This document shows, piece after piece, positions 7,548 through 17,155 of a stretch of 64,000 bases of DNA; within the stretch, counting starts at the first letter, position 1, and each line of letters begins with the position of its first letter. Under the pieces are notes generated by a model that saw only the letters and a list, made by a program, of their open reading frames with translations, searched no databases and was not told the DNA's origin. A program made the translations under genes and the position numbers. This DNA comes from Paenibacillus albiflavus (lineage in GTDB: Bacteria; Bacillota; Bacilli; Paenibacillales; NBRC-103111): positions 1-64,000 of the forward strand of contig NZ_SKFG01000081.1 of assembly GCF_004344915.1 (NCBI RefSeq), read 5' to 3'.

Positions 7548-9992
7548 ATGATGTTTGGGAGATTTACAGAACGAGCTCAGAAAGTATTGTCTTTAGCGCA
7601 AGAGGAAGCAGTTCGATTAGGACATAACAATATCGGTACAGAGCATATTTTGCTCGGTCTCATTCGCGAAGGTGAAGGGATTGCAGCCAAAGCCTTGATT
7701 GCACTGAACCTGGGACTAGAAAAAATCCAAGATGAAGTGGAAGCATTAATCGGCAGAGGCCAGGAGCAGCCAACAAATATTGCCTATACACCTCGCGCTA
7801 AGAAAGTGATTGAATTATCAATGGATGAAGCGCGTAAGCTTGGTCATACGTACGTTGGAACAGAGCATATTTTACTTGGTCTTATCCGTGAAGGTGAAGG
7901 TGTGGCTGCCCGTGTTCTAAGTAATTTGGGTGTGTCATTAAATAAAGCGCGTCAACAAGTATTGCAATTGCTAGGATCAAGCGAAGTCGTTTCCAGCTCC
8001 CATAGTCCGAGTGCGAACGTAAGTACGCCTACGTTAGATTCCTTGGCACGTGATTTAACGGCTTCGGCTAGGGAAGGGAATTTGGACCCTGTGATTGGTC
8101 GCGCTAAGGAGATTGAGCGCGTTATTCAGGTGCTTAGCCGCCGCACAAAGAACAATCCTGTTCTAATCGGTGAGCCTGGTGTCGGTAAAACGGCGATCGC
8201 TGAAGGGTTGGCGCAGCGAATTATTAATAACGAAATTCCAGAAACGCTTAAAGATAAACGCGTGATGACACTCGATATGGGTTCAGTCGTAGCGGGTACC
8301 AAGTATAGAGGCGAATTTGAAGATCGTCTCAAGAAAATCATGGATGAGATTCGCCAAGCGAATAACATTGTTTTGTTCATTGATGAGCTGCACACGTTAA
8401 TTGGTGCAGGTGGTGCAGAAGGAGCGATTGACGCTTCCAATATCCTGAAGCCTGCGTTAGCGCGTGGTGAGCTGCAATGTATTGGTGCTACAACGCTCGA
8501 TGAGTACCGCAAGTACATCGAGAAGGATGCAGCGCTTGAGCGCCGTTTCCAACCGATTACAGTGGATCAGCCATCACCTGAAGAAGCCATTCAAATTCTT
8601 TACGGTTTACGTGATCGCTATGAAGCGCATCACCGCGTTAAGATTACCGATGAGGCCATTATTGAAGCGGTTAAGCTATCCGATCGCTACATCTCAGATC
8701 GTTTCTTGCCGGATAAAGCGATTGACTTGATCGATGAGGCGAGCTCCAAAGTGAGACTTCGCTCATACACTGTACCGCCTAGTCTTAAACAGCTTGAGAA
8801 CAAGCTGGAGGATATCCGCAAAGAGAAGGATGCAGCGGTTCAGAGTCAAGAGTTCGAGAAAGCAGCAGGTCTTCGTGATACGGAGCAGAAGATGCGTGAA
8901 GAACTCGATACGACGAAGAATGAATGGAAAGAAAAGCAAGGTCGTATGGATACCGAAGTTACGCCAGACGATATTGCACATATTGTGGCATCGTGGACAG
9001 GAATTCCAGTTACAAAGATGGCAGAAGAGGAAACAGAGCGTCTACTCAAAATGGAAAGCATTCTTCATGAACGTGTAATCGGTCAAGAAGAAGCTGTCAA
9101 AGCCGTATCCCGTGCAATTCGCCGAGCTCGCGCAGGGTTGAAAGATCCGAAGCGTCCAATGGGTTCCTTCATTTTCCTAGGACCAACGGGTGTTGGTAAA
9201 ACAGAGCTTGCTCGCGCACTCGCTGAATCTTTATTCGGTGATGAGAACGCCGTTGTTCGGATCGATATGTCGGAGTACATGGAGAAGCATTCAACTTCCC
9301 GTTTAGTTGGAGCGCCTCCAGGATATGTAGGATATGAGGAAGGCGGACAGTTAACAGAGAAAGTTCGTCGTAAGCCGTATTCGGTTGTATTATTGGATGA
9401 GATCGAAAAGGCGCATCCAGAAGTATTTAACGTACTATTGCAAGTTCTTGAAGATGGACGCCTGACTGATTCCAAGGGACGTACCGTTGATTTCCGCAAT
9501 ACTTTAATTATTATGACCTCCAATGTCGGCGCGGAAATGATCAAGAAGAATTCAACGCTTGGGTTCACAGCTGTACAGAATTCAGGTAGAGATTATGACA
9601 ATATGAAGGATAAAGTGATGGGCGAGCTAAAGAAATCATTCCGTCCGGAGTTCTTGAACCGGATTGATGAAATTATCGTGTTCCATTCCCTTGATGAGAG
9701 TCATATTGCGGAGATTGTATCCCTCATGGCAGAAGAGCTTCGCAAGCGTTTGAAGGAGCAAGAAATCGAATTTACACTGACCGATAGTGCCAAGAAGTTC
9801 TTAGCTAAAGAAGGCTATGACCCAACATTTGGTGCAAGGCCGCTGCGTCGGGCGATCCAGAAGCATATTGAAGATCGCTTGTCGGAAGAACTACTTAGAG
9901 GTGCCATTGTGAAAGGCGATTCTGTCGTGATCGATGAACTGAACGGTGAACTTGTTGTAAACAAGAATGAAAATACAGTGGAAGCTAAATAA
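7548..9992 (+). CDS. clpC: AAA+ unfoldase ClpC
   Basis: ClpC is the HSP100 unfoldase that feeds arginine-phosphorylated or adaptor-delivered proteins to ClpP. In the 814-residue chain, the double Clp N domain ([15 protein letters not shown] occurs twice) is followed by Walker A GEPGVGKT at residues 208-215. Next comes a coiled M domain with a UVR-like FEKAAGLRD motif, then a second Walker A GPTGVGKT at 545-552 with Walker [18 protein letters not shown] (7535-7540) supports ATG 7548. It is the last gene of the ctsR operon, and a terminator follows. No clpP lies in this window. Confidence 0.98.
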   Translation: MMFGRFTERAQKVLSLAQEEAVRLGHNNIGTEHILLGLIREGEGIAAKALIALNLGLEKIQDEVEALIGRGQEQPTNIAYTPRAKKVIELSMDEARKLGHTYVGTEHILLGLIREGEGVAARVLSNLGVSLNKARQQVLQLLGSSEVVSSSHSPSANVSTPTLDSLARDLTASAREGNLDPVIGRAKEIERVIQVLSRRTKNNPVLIGEPGVGKTAIAEGLAQRIINNEIPETLKDKRVMTLDMGSVVAGTKYRGEFEDRLKKIMDEIRQANNIVLFIDELHTLIGAGGAEGAIDASNILKPALARGELQCIGATTLDEYRKYIEKDAALERRFQPITVDQPSPEEAIQILYGLRDRYEAHHRVKITDEAIIEAVKLSDRYISDRFLPDKAIDLIDEASSKVRLRSYTVPPSLKQLENKLEDIRKEKDAAVQSQEFEKAAGLRDTEQKMREELDTTKNEWKEKQGRMDTEVTPDDIAHIVASWTGIPVTKMAEEETERLLKMESILHERVIGQEEAVKAVSRAIRRARAGLKDPKRPMGSFIFLGPTGVGKTELARALAESLFGDENAVVRIDMSEYMEKHSTSRLVGAPPGYVGYEEGGQLTEKVRRKPYSVVLLDEIEKAHPEVFNVLLQVLEDGRLTDSKGRTVDFRNTLIIMTSNVGAEMIKKNSTLGFTAVQNSGRDYDNMKDKVMGELKKSFRPEFLNRIDEIIVFHSLDESHIAEIVSLMAEELRKRLKEQEIEFTLTDSAKKFLAKEGYDPTFGARPLRRAIQKHIEDRLSEELLRGAIVKGDSVVIDELNGELVVNKNENTVEAK

Positions 9993-10010
9993 ATTGAAAC
10001 AATTATTAAG

Positions 10011-10066
10011 GACATTGAACGTATGTTATGGCATCTATTTGCCAGACATACTTCAATGTCTTTTTT
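10011..10066 (+). terminator. Rho-independent terminator after clpC
   Basis: GACATTGA at 10011-10018 pairs with the CAATGTC that ends at 10060, with an additional GTATG/CATAC stem inside, followed by six T. It ends the class III heat-shock operon. Confidence 0.8.
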
Positions 10067-10155
10067 GCGTGAAAGGAATAAGGCTTTAATAGAGCAATTA
10101 ATAATGATAAACTAAATATGATAAGGAGAGGTGTAAAGGGGCGAAATAATAAGCA

Positions 10156-11523
10156 GTGAGTAAAGTGAAGAGTAAATTTGTATGCGGTGAATGCGGTTAT
10201 GAATCTCCAAAATGGATGGGCAAATGTCCAGGGTGTCAAAGCTGGAATTCAATGACGGAAGAAATCGAGACGCCTACGCGCTCGCCAGGTCTTACTTCTA
10301 GTATGCGGACGACAAAGCAGAAGCCAATGCCTATTATTGATGTAGAATGCGCACCTGAGGATCGGGTACGGACGGCCAATGCGGAGCTGAATCGTGTGCT
10401 TGGAGGAGGGATTGTACCAGGCTCACTTATTTTGGTCGGTGGAGACCCGGGAATTGGCAAATCTACACTCCTGCTGCAAACATCCCATTCACTTGCACAT
10501 TCAGGTCATAAGGTGCTCTATATCTCGGGTGAAGAATCGGTGAAACAGACCAAGCTAAGAGCAGACCGTCTCGGGGCTAATTCTCCTCTATTATATGTAC
10601 TTTGCGAAACGAATCTTGAATATATTGAAGAAGCAATTGAAGAGGTGCAGCCTGACCTGGTGGTGATTGACTCGATTCAGACGGTCTATCATCCAGCAGT
10701 TACTTCGGCTCCAGGTACAGTAGGGCAGGTTCGTGAGTGTACAGGTCATTTTATGCGCATTGCCAAAATGAAGGGTGTCGCTACGATTCTGGTTGGACAT
10801 GTGACTAAAGAAGGAGCAATTGCAGGACCACGGTTACTTGAACATATGGTGGATTGCGTATTATATTTTGAAGGAGAGCGCCATCATACGTATCGAGTAT
10901 TACGAGCGGTGAAGAATCGATTCGGGTCCTCGAATGAAATTGGGATTTTTGAAATGAGAGAAGAAGGACTTGTGGAGGTTAGCAATCCTTCGGAATTATT
11001 CTTATCGGAACGTCCGATGGGCGTTGCAGGTTCAAGCGTTGTAGCCGCAATGGAGGGAACTAGACCTATTCTGGTCGAAATTCAGGCGTTAGTTTCTACA
11101 ACGAATTTCCCATCACCAAGACGTATGGCAACGGGTGTTGACCATAATCGACTCTCGTTAATTGTCGCGGTACTGGAGAAGCGAGTGGGAATGTTCTTGC
11201 AGACTCAGGATGTTTATTTAAATGTAGCGGGTGGTGTCAAGCTGGATGAACCTGCGGTTGATCTAGCTGTTGCAATCGCCATTGCCTCATCGCTGAAGGA
11301 GAATGCAACCAATTCCCATGATGTTGTATTCGGAGAGATTGGACTGACAGGCGAAGTGCGCGGCGTATCTCGAGTAGATGCACGAGTGAAAGAAGCGCAG
11401 AAGCTGGGGTTTAAACGTATTATTTTACCGGCCAAAAGCTTAAAGGGATTAACACCTCCGCCTGGTATTGAATTAATTGGTGTGAATACAATAACAGATG
11501 CACTTAAAGCAGCATTAGGTTAA
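10156..11523 (+). CDS. radA: DNA repair protein RadA (Sms)
   Basis: RadA is a RecA-like branch-migration ATPase acting in recombination and repair. Its 455 residues show a four-cysteine zinc finger ([18 protein letters not shown]) at the N-terminus, Walker [10 protein letters not shown] at 96-104, the RadA-specific KNRFG motif at 253-257, and a C-terminal Lon-protease-like domain ([11 protein letters not shown]). The start is GTG 10156; AAAGGGG lies about 13 bases upstream, a slightly long spacing, and the N-terminus matches B. subtilis RadA. disA follows, as in other Bacillales. Confidence 0.96.
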   Translation: MSKVKSKFVCGECGYESPKWMGKCPGCQSWNSMTEEIETPTRSPGLTSSMRTTKQKPMPIIDVECAPEDRVRTANAELNRVLGGGIVPGSLILVGGDPGIGKSTLLLQTSHSLAHSGHKVLYISGEESVKQTKLRADRLGANSPLLYVLCETNLEYIEEAIEEVQPDLVVIDSIQTVYHPAVTSAPGTVGQVRECTGHFMRIAKMKGVATILVGHVTKEGAIAGPRLLEHMVDCVLYFEGERHHTYRVLRAVKNRFGSSNEIGIFEMREEGLVEVSNPSELFLSERPMGVAGSSVVAAMEGTRPILVEIQALVSTTNFPSPRRMATGVDHNRLSLIVAVLEKRVGMFLQTQDVYLNVAGGVKLDEPAVDLAVAIAIASSLKENATNSHDVVFGEIGLTGEVRGVSRVDARVKEAQKLGFKRIILPAKSLKGLTPPPGIELIGVNTITDALKAALG

Positions 11524-11604
11524 TTATAGAGAGATTGATGTACCCTAAGGAACGAAGGAATCATAAGCATGATAAAGCCGTTTCTTCTTGCAGGAGGATA
11601 ATAA

Positions 11605-12684
11605 ATGATAAAAGAAGAGAACAAGAGAGATGTGATGACCCAGTTGCTGCAGCTTGTGGCGCCAGGTACACCTTTTCGAGATGGATTAGAGAATGTACTA
11701 CGCGCTAAGACAGGCGCTCTAATCGTAGTTGGATTCTCAGATGAGGTGAAAACACTTGTTGATGGCGGCTTTAGCATTAACTGCGATTTCTCGCCCTCTT
11801 ATTTATATGAACTTGCCAAAATGGATGGAGCAATCGTCCTTAGCGAAGATACCAAAAAAATATTATATGCCAACACACAGTTGAATCCACTTTCGTCGAT
11901 TCCCTCAACAGAAACGGGAATTCGCCATCGTACAGCAGAGCGTGTTGCAAAGCAAACCTGCAAACTTGTTGTCTCCATCTCCCAAAGAAGGAATGTTATC
12001 ACTTTGTATCAAGGCAACTTGCGCTATTCGCTCAAAGATATTGGTGTCATTCTGACGAAGGCGAATCAAGCGATCCAAACTTTAGAACGGTACAAAATTG
12101 AATTGGATCAAGCACTCACGAATCTGACAGCCGCTGAGTTTGAAGAGCTTGTTACGCTACATGATGTATCACATGTTTTGCAACGTGTTGAGATGGTGTT
12201 ACGTATAAAGAGTGAGATCAGACGATTTATTACAGAATTAGGAACTGAAGGTCGCTTAATTTCTATGCAGCTTGAAGAAATGGTTGGTAATACGGGGAAT
12301 GAAACTCGGTTACTTATCAAAGACTATATTCGAGACATGAACGAAGATAAGGTTAAAGAAGTATTTAATTCTGTTATTCGGAGCAATAGCGATGACATTC
12401 CAGAAGCAGGGCATTTCATTCGCTTGCTAGGTTATCCGAATACAAGTACGATCGTTGATGAACCAGTAGCTCCTCGCGGCTTCCGTGTTCTAAGTATGAT
12501 CCCGCGTCTGCCATCAGTCATAATTCACAATCTGATCGAGGAATTTGAATGCCTGCCTAATATTTTGTCTGCAACAATTGAAGAACTGGATGAAGTCGAT
12601 GGCATTGGGGAAGTAAGAGCCCGTGCGATTAAAGACGGTTTAAAACGAATTAAGGACCAGGTCTTTATTGACAGACATATATAA
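11605..12684 (+). CDS. disA: DNA integrity scanning diadenylate cyclase DisA
   Basis: DisA makes cyclic di-AMP from two ATP and pauses at branched DNA. The 359-residue chain shows the catalytic DGA motif at 74-76 and RHRTA at 107-111 in the N-terminal cyclase domain, a helical linker, and a C-terminal helix-hairpin-helix DNA-binding region ([16 protein letters not shown]). AGGAGGA precedes ATG 11605. radA lies upstream, and RadA is known to influence DisA activity in B. subtilis. Confidence 0.97.
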   Translation: MIKEENKRDVMTQLLQLVAPGTPFRDGLENVLRAKTGALIVVGFSDEVKTLVDGGFSINCDFSPSYLYELAKMDGAIVLSEDTKKILYANTQLNPLSSIPSTETGIRHRTAERVAKQTCKLVVSISQRRNVITLYQGNLRYSLKDIGVILTKANQAIQTLERYKIELDQALTNLTAAEFEELVTLHDVSHVLQRVEMVLRIKSEIRRFITELGTEGRLISMQLEEMVGNTGNETRLLIKDYIRDMNEDKVKEVFNSVIRSNSDDIPEAGHFIRLLGYPNTSTIVDEPVAPRGFRVLSMIPRLPSVIIHNLIEEFECLPNILSATIEELDEVDGIGEVRARAIKDGLKRIKDQVFIDRHI

Positions 12685-12748
12685 TTCTCATACAATCTTT
12701 ATATTGCGATAGGTTATTGGGTAGAGTAAAACTAGAGGTGGACAAATA

Positions 12749-13489
12749 ATGATTGCTAAATCGCTTCCGAATATATTTACACTCGGAAATCTTTTCTTAG
12801 GTATACTCGCCATCATTTTCGTTTTTAACGAGAAGCCGACAGAAGCTGCGGTACTTGTTATCGTTGCGATGTTGCTTGATGGTCTGGACGGCAGGGTTGC
12901 AAGAGCGTTAAATGTGCAAAGTGAATTCGGTAAAGAGCTGGACTCTTTATCCGATGTTATCTCTTTCGGTGTTGCTCCTGCGTTTATTATGTACTATGTG
13001 GCTTTCACAGATATCAATCCCTATGCGGCTTGGATCGTAACAGCGATCTTCCCGATTTGTGGCGCGATTCGATTGGCACGGTTTAACGTTGTTGCTGGAA
13101 TTCCAGGATATTTCATTGGACTTCCGATTCCGGCAGCAGGGGGTATCCTAAGTACACTTGCCTTATTTAACAAAGACATATCTGTTTATTTGCTTATGTT
13201 AAGTACAGTATTGCTTTCTTACTTAATGGTATCACGTCTTAAATATCCGAATTTCAAAAAATCTGGCATTCCGAAAGCAGCAGTGTGGCTTACACCAATC
13301 GTGGCCATTCTGGCAGTGGTATTAGCACTTCGCTTCCCGGAGTACATTTCCAAAGGAATTCTAGTGTTACTGCTTGTGTATGCACTTTATGGCCTAAAAA
13401 AAAACGTTGATGGTGTAGTGACCAAAATTCGTCGTAAGAACCGTAAAGAGCACAATCAAGAAGAGAAGAAATCGAAGTTTAATTTCTAG
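12749..13489 (+). CDS. pssA: CDP-diacylglycerol-serine O-phosphatidyltransferase
   Basis: This membrane enzyme makes phosphatidylserine from CDP-diacylglycerol and serine, the precursor of phosphatidylethanolamine. The 246-residue protein has about eight hydrophobic spans. It carries the CDP-alcohol phosphotransferase signature DG-x2-AR-x8-G-x3-D-x3-D, beginning at residue 47 with DGRVAR. The C-terminal tail is lysine/arginine-rich. AGAGGTGG precedes ATG 12749. In B. subtilis pssA lies elsewhere, so its position after disA is a lineage-specific arrangement. No psd gene is adjacent. Confidence 0.93.
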   Translation: MIAKSLPNIFTLGNLFLGILAIIFVFNEKPTEAAVLVIVAMLLDGLDGRVARALNVQSEFGKELDSLSDVISFGVAPAFIMYYVAFTDINPYAAWIVTAIFPICGAIRLARFNVVAGIPGYFIGLPIPAAGGILSTLALFNKDISVYLLMLSTVLLSYLMVSRLKYPNFKKSGIPKAAVWLTPIVAILAVVLALRFPEYISKGILVLLLVYALYGLKKNVDGVVTKIRRKNRKEHNQEEKKSKFNF

Positions 13490-13505
13490 TGTGTAAAAGA
13501 ATAAG

Positions 13506-13544
13506 AAGATGGCTTTCATTTTAAATGGAAGCCATCTTTTTTTA
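13506..13544 (+). terminator. Rho-independent terminator after pssA
   Basis: AAGATGGCTT (13506-13515) pairs with AAGCCATCTT (13529-13538), and seven or more T follow. The hairpin is strong. Confidence 0.92.
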
Positions 13545-13622
13545 TTTGGGTATCTCGAAGCTGCCGATTTTATCACTGTACAATAAAGTGTTTAGCTGGA
13601 AAACTTCCTGTTAATTATTATT

Positions 13623-13651
13623 TTGAAGATAATTATAGACCATGTTAAAAT
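13623..13651 (+). promoter_or_regulatory. Candidate sigma-A promoter for the small membrane protein gene
   Basis: TTGAAG (13623-13628) and TAAAAT (13646-13651) are separated by 17 bp, upstream of the GTG start at 13702 and just after the pssA terminator. Confidence 0.6.
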
Positions 13652-13701
13652 TTAACTAATATACATAATTCCTATATTTTCGTAAATAAGGGAGGTCGAG
13701 C

Positions 13702-13962
13702 GTGAGAAAAAATGGATGGTTAATAGACTTAACGTTACTTGCCGGTGTTGTTATTTTGATTAAAGGTATATGGTCTTACTTGTCAAATTATAGTGTCCTT
13801 CAAGATTTTGATCTCATGGTTCTTGTAACTAAAACCTATCTTTATACATTTGGTGGTATAATTTTGATTTTGTTTTGTTTTGTTATAAGGAAGCTGTTTA
13901 ATCAAATTCAAGCATTAAAGATTCAATTAATGGATCTACAAGAAAAAATAGATAAGCCATAG
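13702..13962 (+). CDS. Small membrane protein of unknown function
   Basis: I do not recognise this 86-residue protein. It starts at GTG 13702 behind a clear GGAGG (13691-13695). It has two predicted membrane segments, about residues 6-25 and 44-63, with a short loop between them, and ends in a charged, helical tail (FNQIQALKIQLMDLQEKID) that could form a coiled coil in the cytoplasm. It has its own promoter and terminator and stands alone between pssA and a convergent gene. Confidence 0.72.
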   Translation: MRKNGWLIDLTLLAGVVILIKGIWSYLSNYSVLQDFDLMVLVTKTYLYTFGGIILILFCFVIRKLFNQIQALKIQLMDLQEKIDKP

Positions 13963-13967
13963 ACAAG

Positions 13968-14057
13968 AAGAAACGGTTTCACCGTCTTTAAGGACGGATA
14001 CGTTTCTTAAGGTATTACTCAGAATTTATGATACAAATGTTATAAATTCTGTAATAC
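13968..14057 (+). repeat. Two-hairpin palindromic element, copy 1
   Basis: This 90-nt element is about 80% identical to the reverse complement of 50371-50459. Hairpin 1: AAGAAACG (13968-13975) pairs with CGTTTCTT, enclosing a nested CCGTC/GACGG stem. Hairpin 2: AGAATTTAT (14021-14029) pairs with ATAAATTCT, enclosed by TATTA/TAATA-type pairing. Several stem pairs change together between the copies. The hairpin-2 end abuts the two-way terminator that begins at 14060. It starts five bases after the stop of the small membrane protein gene. Confidence 0.75.
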
Positions 14058-14059
14058 AG

Positions 14060-14113
14060 AAAAGGAGCTTATCCCGTGATAGAAAATAATCTATCTTGGG
14101 GAAGGCTCCTTTT
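14060..14113. terminator. Bidirectional terminator between convergent genes
   Basis: AAAAGGAGC (14060-14068) pairs with GCTCCTTTT (14105-14113). T-rich tracts lie on both exits, so it can serve the plus-strand gene ending at 13962 and the minus-strand gene ending at 14134. Confidence 0.75.
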
Positions 14114-14133
14114 GATTATATCTTACGTTCATG

Positions 14134-14529
14134 CTAAGCCATGTTGAATAAACCAAGCGTAGCGCATTTCTTCGATTCATTGGCGACAACCTGTTCCAAA
14201 TCGATGTCGAGAAGATTGGAAAGTGCAGCGATGTAAAATAAATGCTTGCCGATCTCCGCTTCGACGATTTCTTTACAGTTCTCGCATAGGTTGCCATTCA
14301 TGTGCGTACCTAGTTGTTTCTTAGCGTCCTCCAAAGACATTTCTGGCGAGTATGGCTGCTTGGAAGCATTCACTTCGATGCAACCACATTCTGTCGTTGC
14401 TTTAATGACAGATCGACTCATTGCAGCACTAGACTGTTGAAGTTTAGATAACACATCCAGAAGGCTTCGGTGACGGAGTAATAATTCTGATACTTGGTCT
14501 TGGAAATCCATGAGCGTAGGAGCGGTCAT
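14134..14529 (-). CDS. Conserved hypothetical cysteine-containing protein
   Basis: This is the only convincing minus-strand gene in the window, encoding 131 residues. On its own strand GAGGTGA lies five bases ahead of the ATG at 14529, which fixes that start over the longer upstream ones. It looks soluble and helical. It has two cysteine pairs, TECGCIE near residue 50 and LCENC near residue 82, plus a further KKC near the end, suggesting metal binding or redox chemistry. I recall similar proteins in Paenibacillus next to the PIN/TRAM gene, possibly filed under a DUF1573-type label, but I cannot confirm that. A sigma-A promoter lies directly upstream. Confidence 0.8.
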   Translation of the reverse strand: MTAPTLMDFQDQVSELLLRHRSLLDVLSKLQQSSAAMSRSVIKATTECGCIEVNASKQPYSPEMSLEDAKKQLGTHMNGNLCENCKEIVEAEIGKHLFYIAALSNLLDIDLEQVVANESKKCATLGLFNMA

Positions 14530-14574
14530 TCCATTCACCTCATTCATAATCAGTTCGCAATTCATGATGAATTA

Positions 14575-14603
14575 ATTATATAAGATACGGATTATTATTT
14601 CAA
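14575..14603 (-). promoter_or_regulatory. Sigma-A promoter of the minus-strand hypothetical gene
   Basis: Read on the minus strand, TTGAAA (14603-14598) and a perfect TATAAT (14580-14575) are separated by 17 bp, upstream of the start codon at 14529. Confidence 0.82.
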
Positions 14604-14701
14604 TTTTATGATTAGTGATCCGTTTTTTGGAACATAATTGTAAATAGATAAGAAGAAATGTTCTAATCTGCTTATAAAAAGATATGGGGGTGAAGTCTGT
14701 C

Positions 14702-15766
14702 ATGAAAAAATGGATAGGATTCTTATGCGCTATTATGGGTGGCTTATTAGGATATCAATGGAGCGATGCAATCGTTTATGCGCTTGGATTGGAATCAAGT
14801 CCTGGAATTGCCTTACTTGCTACATTAGTTATTGTAGCTGGAATGTTCGGATTTACAGCTGGACTCGCAAATTATGGGATGAAATTAATGAAACGTGGGG
14901 AGACAAACCTGGGTAGTGTCCCTTTATCAGGGATGTTTGCAGGCTTATTTGGTCTGATGTCAGGGTTAATTGTTTCGATTCTGCTCTTTCCATCACTTGA
15001 TCGTGTGGTTTGGCTAGGACCTTTGTTTCCGTTATTTGTAACAGCTATTCTTGGATTCATTGGATTTCGAATTGGTTTTGGCAAGAAAGAGGAGCTTGCT
15101 CACTTGGCTAATAAGCTTCAAGTCAGCTTGGATGGTGGCAAGACCTATGGTAAAGATCTGGAGCACAAAATTCTGGATACATCGGTGATTATCGATGGAC
15201 GGATTGCAGATATTTGCAAGACAGGATTTATTGAAGGGACACTTGTCATACCAGAATTTGTTCTGGAGGAGCTTCAGCATATCGCAGATTCTTCTGACTT
15301 GCTTAAACGCAATCGTGGTCGAAGAGGACTCGATATTCTGAATAAGATTCAGAAGGAACTTGATGTTAAAGTACTTATTTATGAAGGTGACTTTGAAGAG
15401 GTTTCGGAGGTTGACTCCAAGCTCGTTAAGCTGGCGAAACTGCTTGTCGGGAAAGTGATCACGAATGATTTTAACCTGAATAAAGTCTGCGAGCTGCAAG
15501 GCGTAGCCGTACTGAATATCAATGATCTCGCAAATGCCATTAAGCCAGTCGTATTACCAGGAGAAGAAATTCTCGTACAGGTAATCAAAGACGGCAAGGA
15601 GTATGGACAAGGTGTTGCGTATCTAGATGATGGCACGATGATCGTAGTTGAAGGTGGTCGAGAGTTCATTGGATCTATGCTCGAAGTCATGGTTACAAGC
15701 GTACTTCAAACATCAGCAGGTAGAATGATCTTCGCCAAGCCAAAACTATTGGAAAAAGCCCAGTAA
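14702..15766 (+). CDS. yacL: PIN/TRAM-domain membrane protein (YacL family)
   Basis: This protein has about 354 residues. Four membrane spans occupy roughly the first 120 residues, followed by a PIN-type nuclease domain (starting at [13 protein letters not shown], with acidic residues typical of PIN active sites, and [11 protein letters not shown]) and a C-terminal TRAM RNA-binding domain ([18 protein letters not shown]). Its substrate is not known. GGGGGTGA at 14686-14693 fits ATG 14702; ATG 14684 is an earlier in-frame option. In B. subtilis the orthologue also precedes ispD. Confidence 0.92.
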   Translation: MKKWIGFLCAIMGGLLGYQWSDAIVYALGLESSPGIALLATLVIVAGMFGFTAGLANYGMKLMKRGETNLGSVPLSGMFAGLFGLMSGLIVSILLFPSLDRVVWLGPLFPLFVTAILGFIGFRIGFGKKEELAHLANKLQVSLDGGKTYGKDLEHKILDTSVIIDGRIADICKTGFIEGTLVIPEFVLEELQHIADSSDLLKRNRGRRGLDILNKIQKELDVKVLIYEGDFEEVSEVDSKLVKLAKLLVGKVITNDFNLNKVCELQGVAVLNINDLANAIKPVVLPGEEILVQVIKDGKEYGQGVAYLDDGTMIVVEGGREFIGSMLEVMVTSVLQTSAGRMIFAKPKLLEKAQ

Positions 15767-15931
15767 TCCATGTATGATTAAGGAAGATTAAATTGTGCTG
15801 CCGTGATCGTAAATTACGAGCTTGTATATACTCCTACATCCGCTTTCCGGACCATATACAACTCTCCATTTACTCGGCTGATAAATAATCTTCCGATCAT
15901 CAAAACATCTGAATACTAGGGAGAGAGAAAC

Positions 15932-16633
15932 ATGGGGAGACTTGGCGCACTTGTGGTTGCCGCAGGGAAAGGAACGCGGATGGGAACTGCCGAGAGTAAG
16001 CAGTACTTATCGCTTGGGGACAAGCCAATCCTTGTACACACATTGCTGCTATTCGAACGAATGCAAGAAGTGGATTCCGTCGTACTTGTTGTCTCTGATG
16101 GACAAGAGGCAAGATGTCAATCCTATATCGAGCAATATAAATTACATAAGGTACGGTCGATTGTAGTCGGAGGGGTAGAGCGTCAGGATTCCGTGAGAGC
16201 TGGACTTGAGGCATTCTCTTCCGATATCGATTGGGTCCTGATTCATGATGGGGTCAGACCATTTCCGGCAGAAGAGCATATTCTTGCTTGCGTAAGAGAA
16301 GCGATGCAGACAGATGCTGCTGTACTTGCTGTACCTGTTAAAGATACAATTAAAGTTGTGAATGCTGAGGGGCAAATTCAGTCAACCCCTGATCGTAGAA
16401 GCTTGTGGGCTATCCAAACGCCGCAGGCTTTTCGGCTTTCTGTCTTAAGGGAGGCGCATGAACGTGCAGCGCATGATCATTTCTTAGGGACGGATGATGC
16501 GATGTTAGTCGAACGACTAGGTATAACCGTACAGGTTGTACAAAGCGATTATTACAATATCAAAATTACAACACCAGAAGATTTGCCAATGGCGGAATGG
16601 ATTATACATAATGTGAGGGGAGAGAAGGGTTAA
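15932..16633 (+). CDS. ispD: 2-C-methyl-D-erythritol 4-phosphate cytidylyltransferase
   Basis: IspD transfers CMP from CTP to methylerythritol phosphate in the non-mevalonate isoprenoid pathway. The 233-residue chain opens with the nucleotide-binding AAGKGTRMG motif and contains [13 protein letters not shown] and HDGVRPF, all typical of IspD. GGGAGAGAG precedes ATG 15932. Its stop codon TAA shares one base with the ATG of ispF, which codes for a later step in the same pathway, so the two are translationally coupled. Confidence 0.96.
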   Translation: MGRLGALVVAAGKGTRMGTAESKQYLSLGDKPILVHTLLLFERMQEVDSVVLVVSDGQEARCQSYIEQYKLHKVRSIVVGGVERQDSVRAGLEAFSSDIDWVLIHDGVRPFPAEEHILACVREAMQTDAAVLAVPVKDTIKVVNAEGQIQSTPDRRSLWAIQTPQAFRLSVLREAHERAAHDHFLGTDDAMLVERLGITVQVVQSDYYNIKITTPEDLPMAEWIIHNVRGEKG

Positions 16634-17109
16634 TGATTCGTGTAGGACAAGGATTCGATGTGCATCAGTTAGTAGAAGGCCGCAAATGTATAATTGGTGG
16701 GGTAGACATCCCTTATGAGAAAGGCTTATTAGGGCATTCGGATGCGGATGTTTTGCTGCATGCTATTACGGATGCTATATTAGGCGCATTAGCGTTAGGC
16801 GATATTGGCAAACATTTCCCAGATACAGCGGCTGAATTTAAGGATGCAGATAGCTTAGTTTTGCTCAAAAATATCTGGGCAATGGTTAAGGAACGAGGTT
16901 ACAAGCTTGGCAATATTGACTCTACCATTATTGCGCAGCAGCCCAAGATGGCTCCATATATTCCGCAAATGGCTGAAATTATTGCGGATGCATTGGATGC
17001 GGATGTCGATCAGGTGAATGTCAAAGCGACGACATCTGAGCGTCTCGGATTTACCGGCAGAGGCGAAGGAATTGCAGCCCAGTCCGTTGTATGTCTTGTA
17101 AAAATGTAA
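16633..17109 (+). CDS. ispF: 2-C-methyl-D-erythritol 2,4-cyclodiphosphate synthase
   Basis: IspF cyclises CDP-methylerythritol phosphate to the cyclodiphosphate. The 158-residue chain has GFDVHQL with the metal-binding Asp and His near the N-terminus, [14 protein letters not shown], and the C-terminal [18 protein letters not shown]. It overlaps ispD by one base. It is complete and of normal length. Confidence 0.97.
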   Translation: MIRVGQGFDVHQLVEGRKCIIGGVDIPYEKGLLGHSDADVLLHAITDAILGALALGDIGKHFPDTAAEFKDADSLVLLKNIWAMVKERGYKLGNIDSTIIAQQPKMAPYIPQMAEIIADALDADVDQVNVKATTSERLGFTGRGEGIAAQSVVCLVKM

Positions 17110-17155
17110 TATGCTATGATAATAAATTATTTATGAATAAGCGAGGTACAAGCAA

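Noticed and set aside
9083-9568. Minus-strand frame of 161 codons inside clpC
   Set aside because: It lies wholly opposite the conserved second ATPase domain of ClpC and has serine-rich shadow composition without a start signal.
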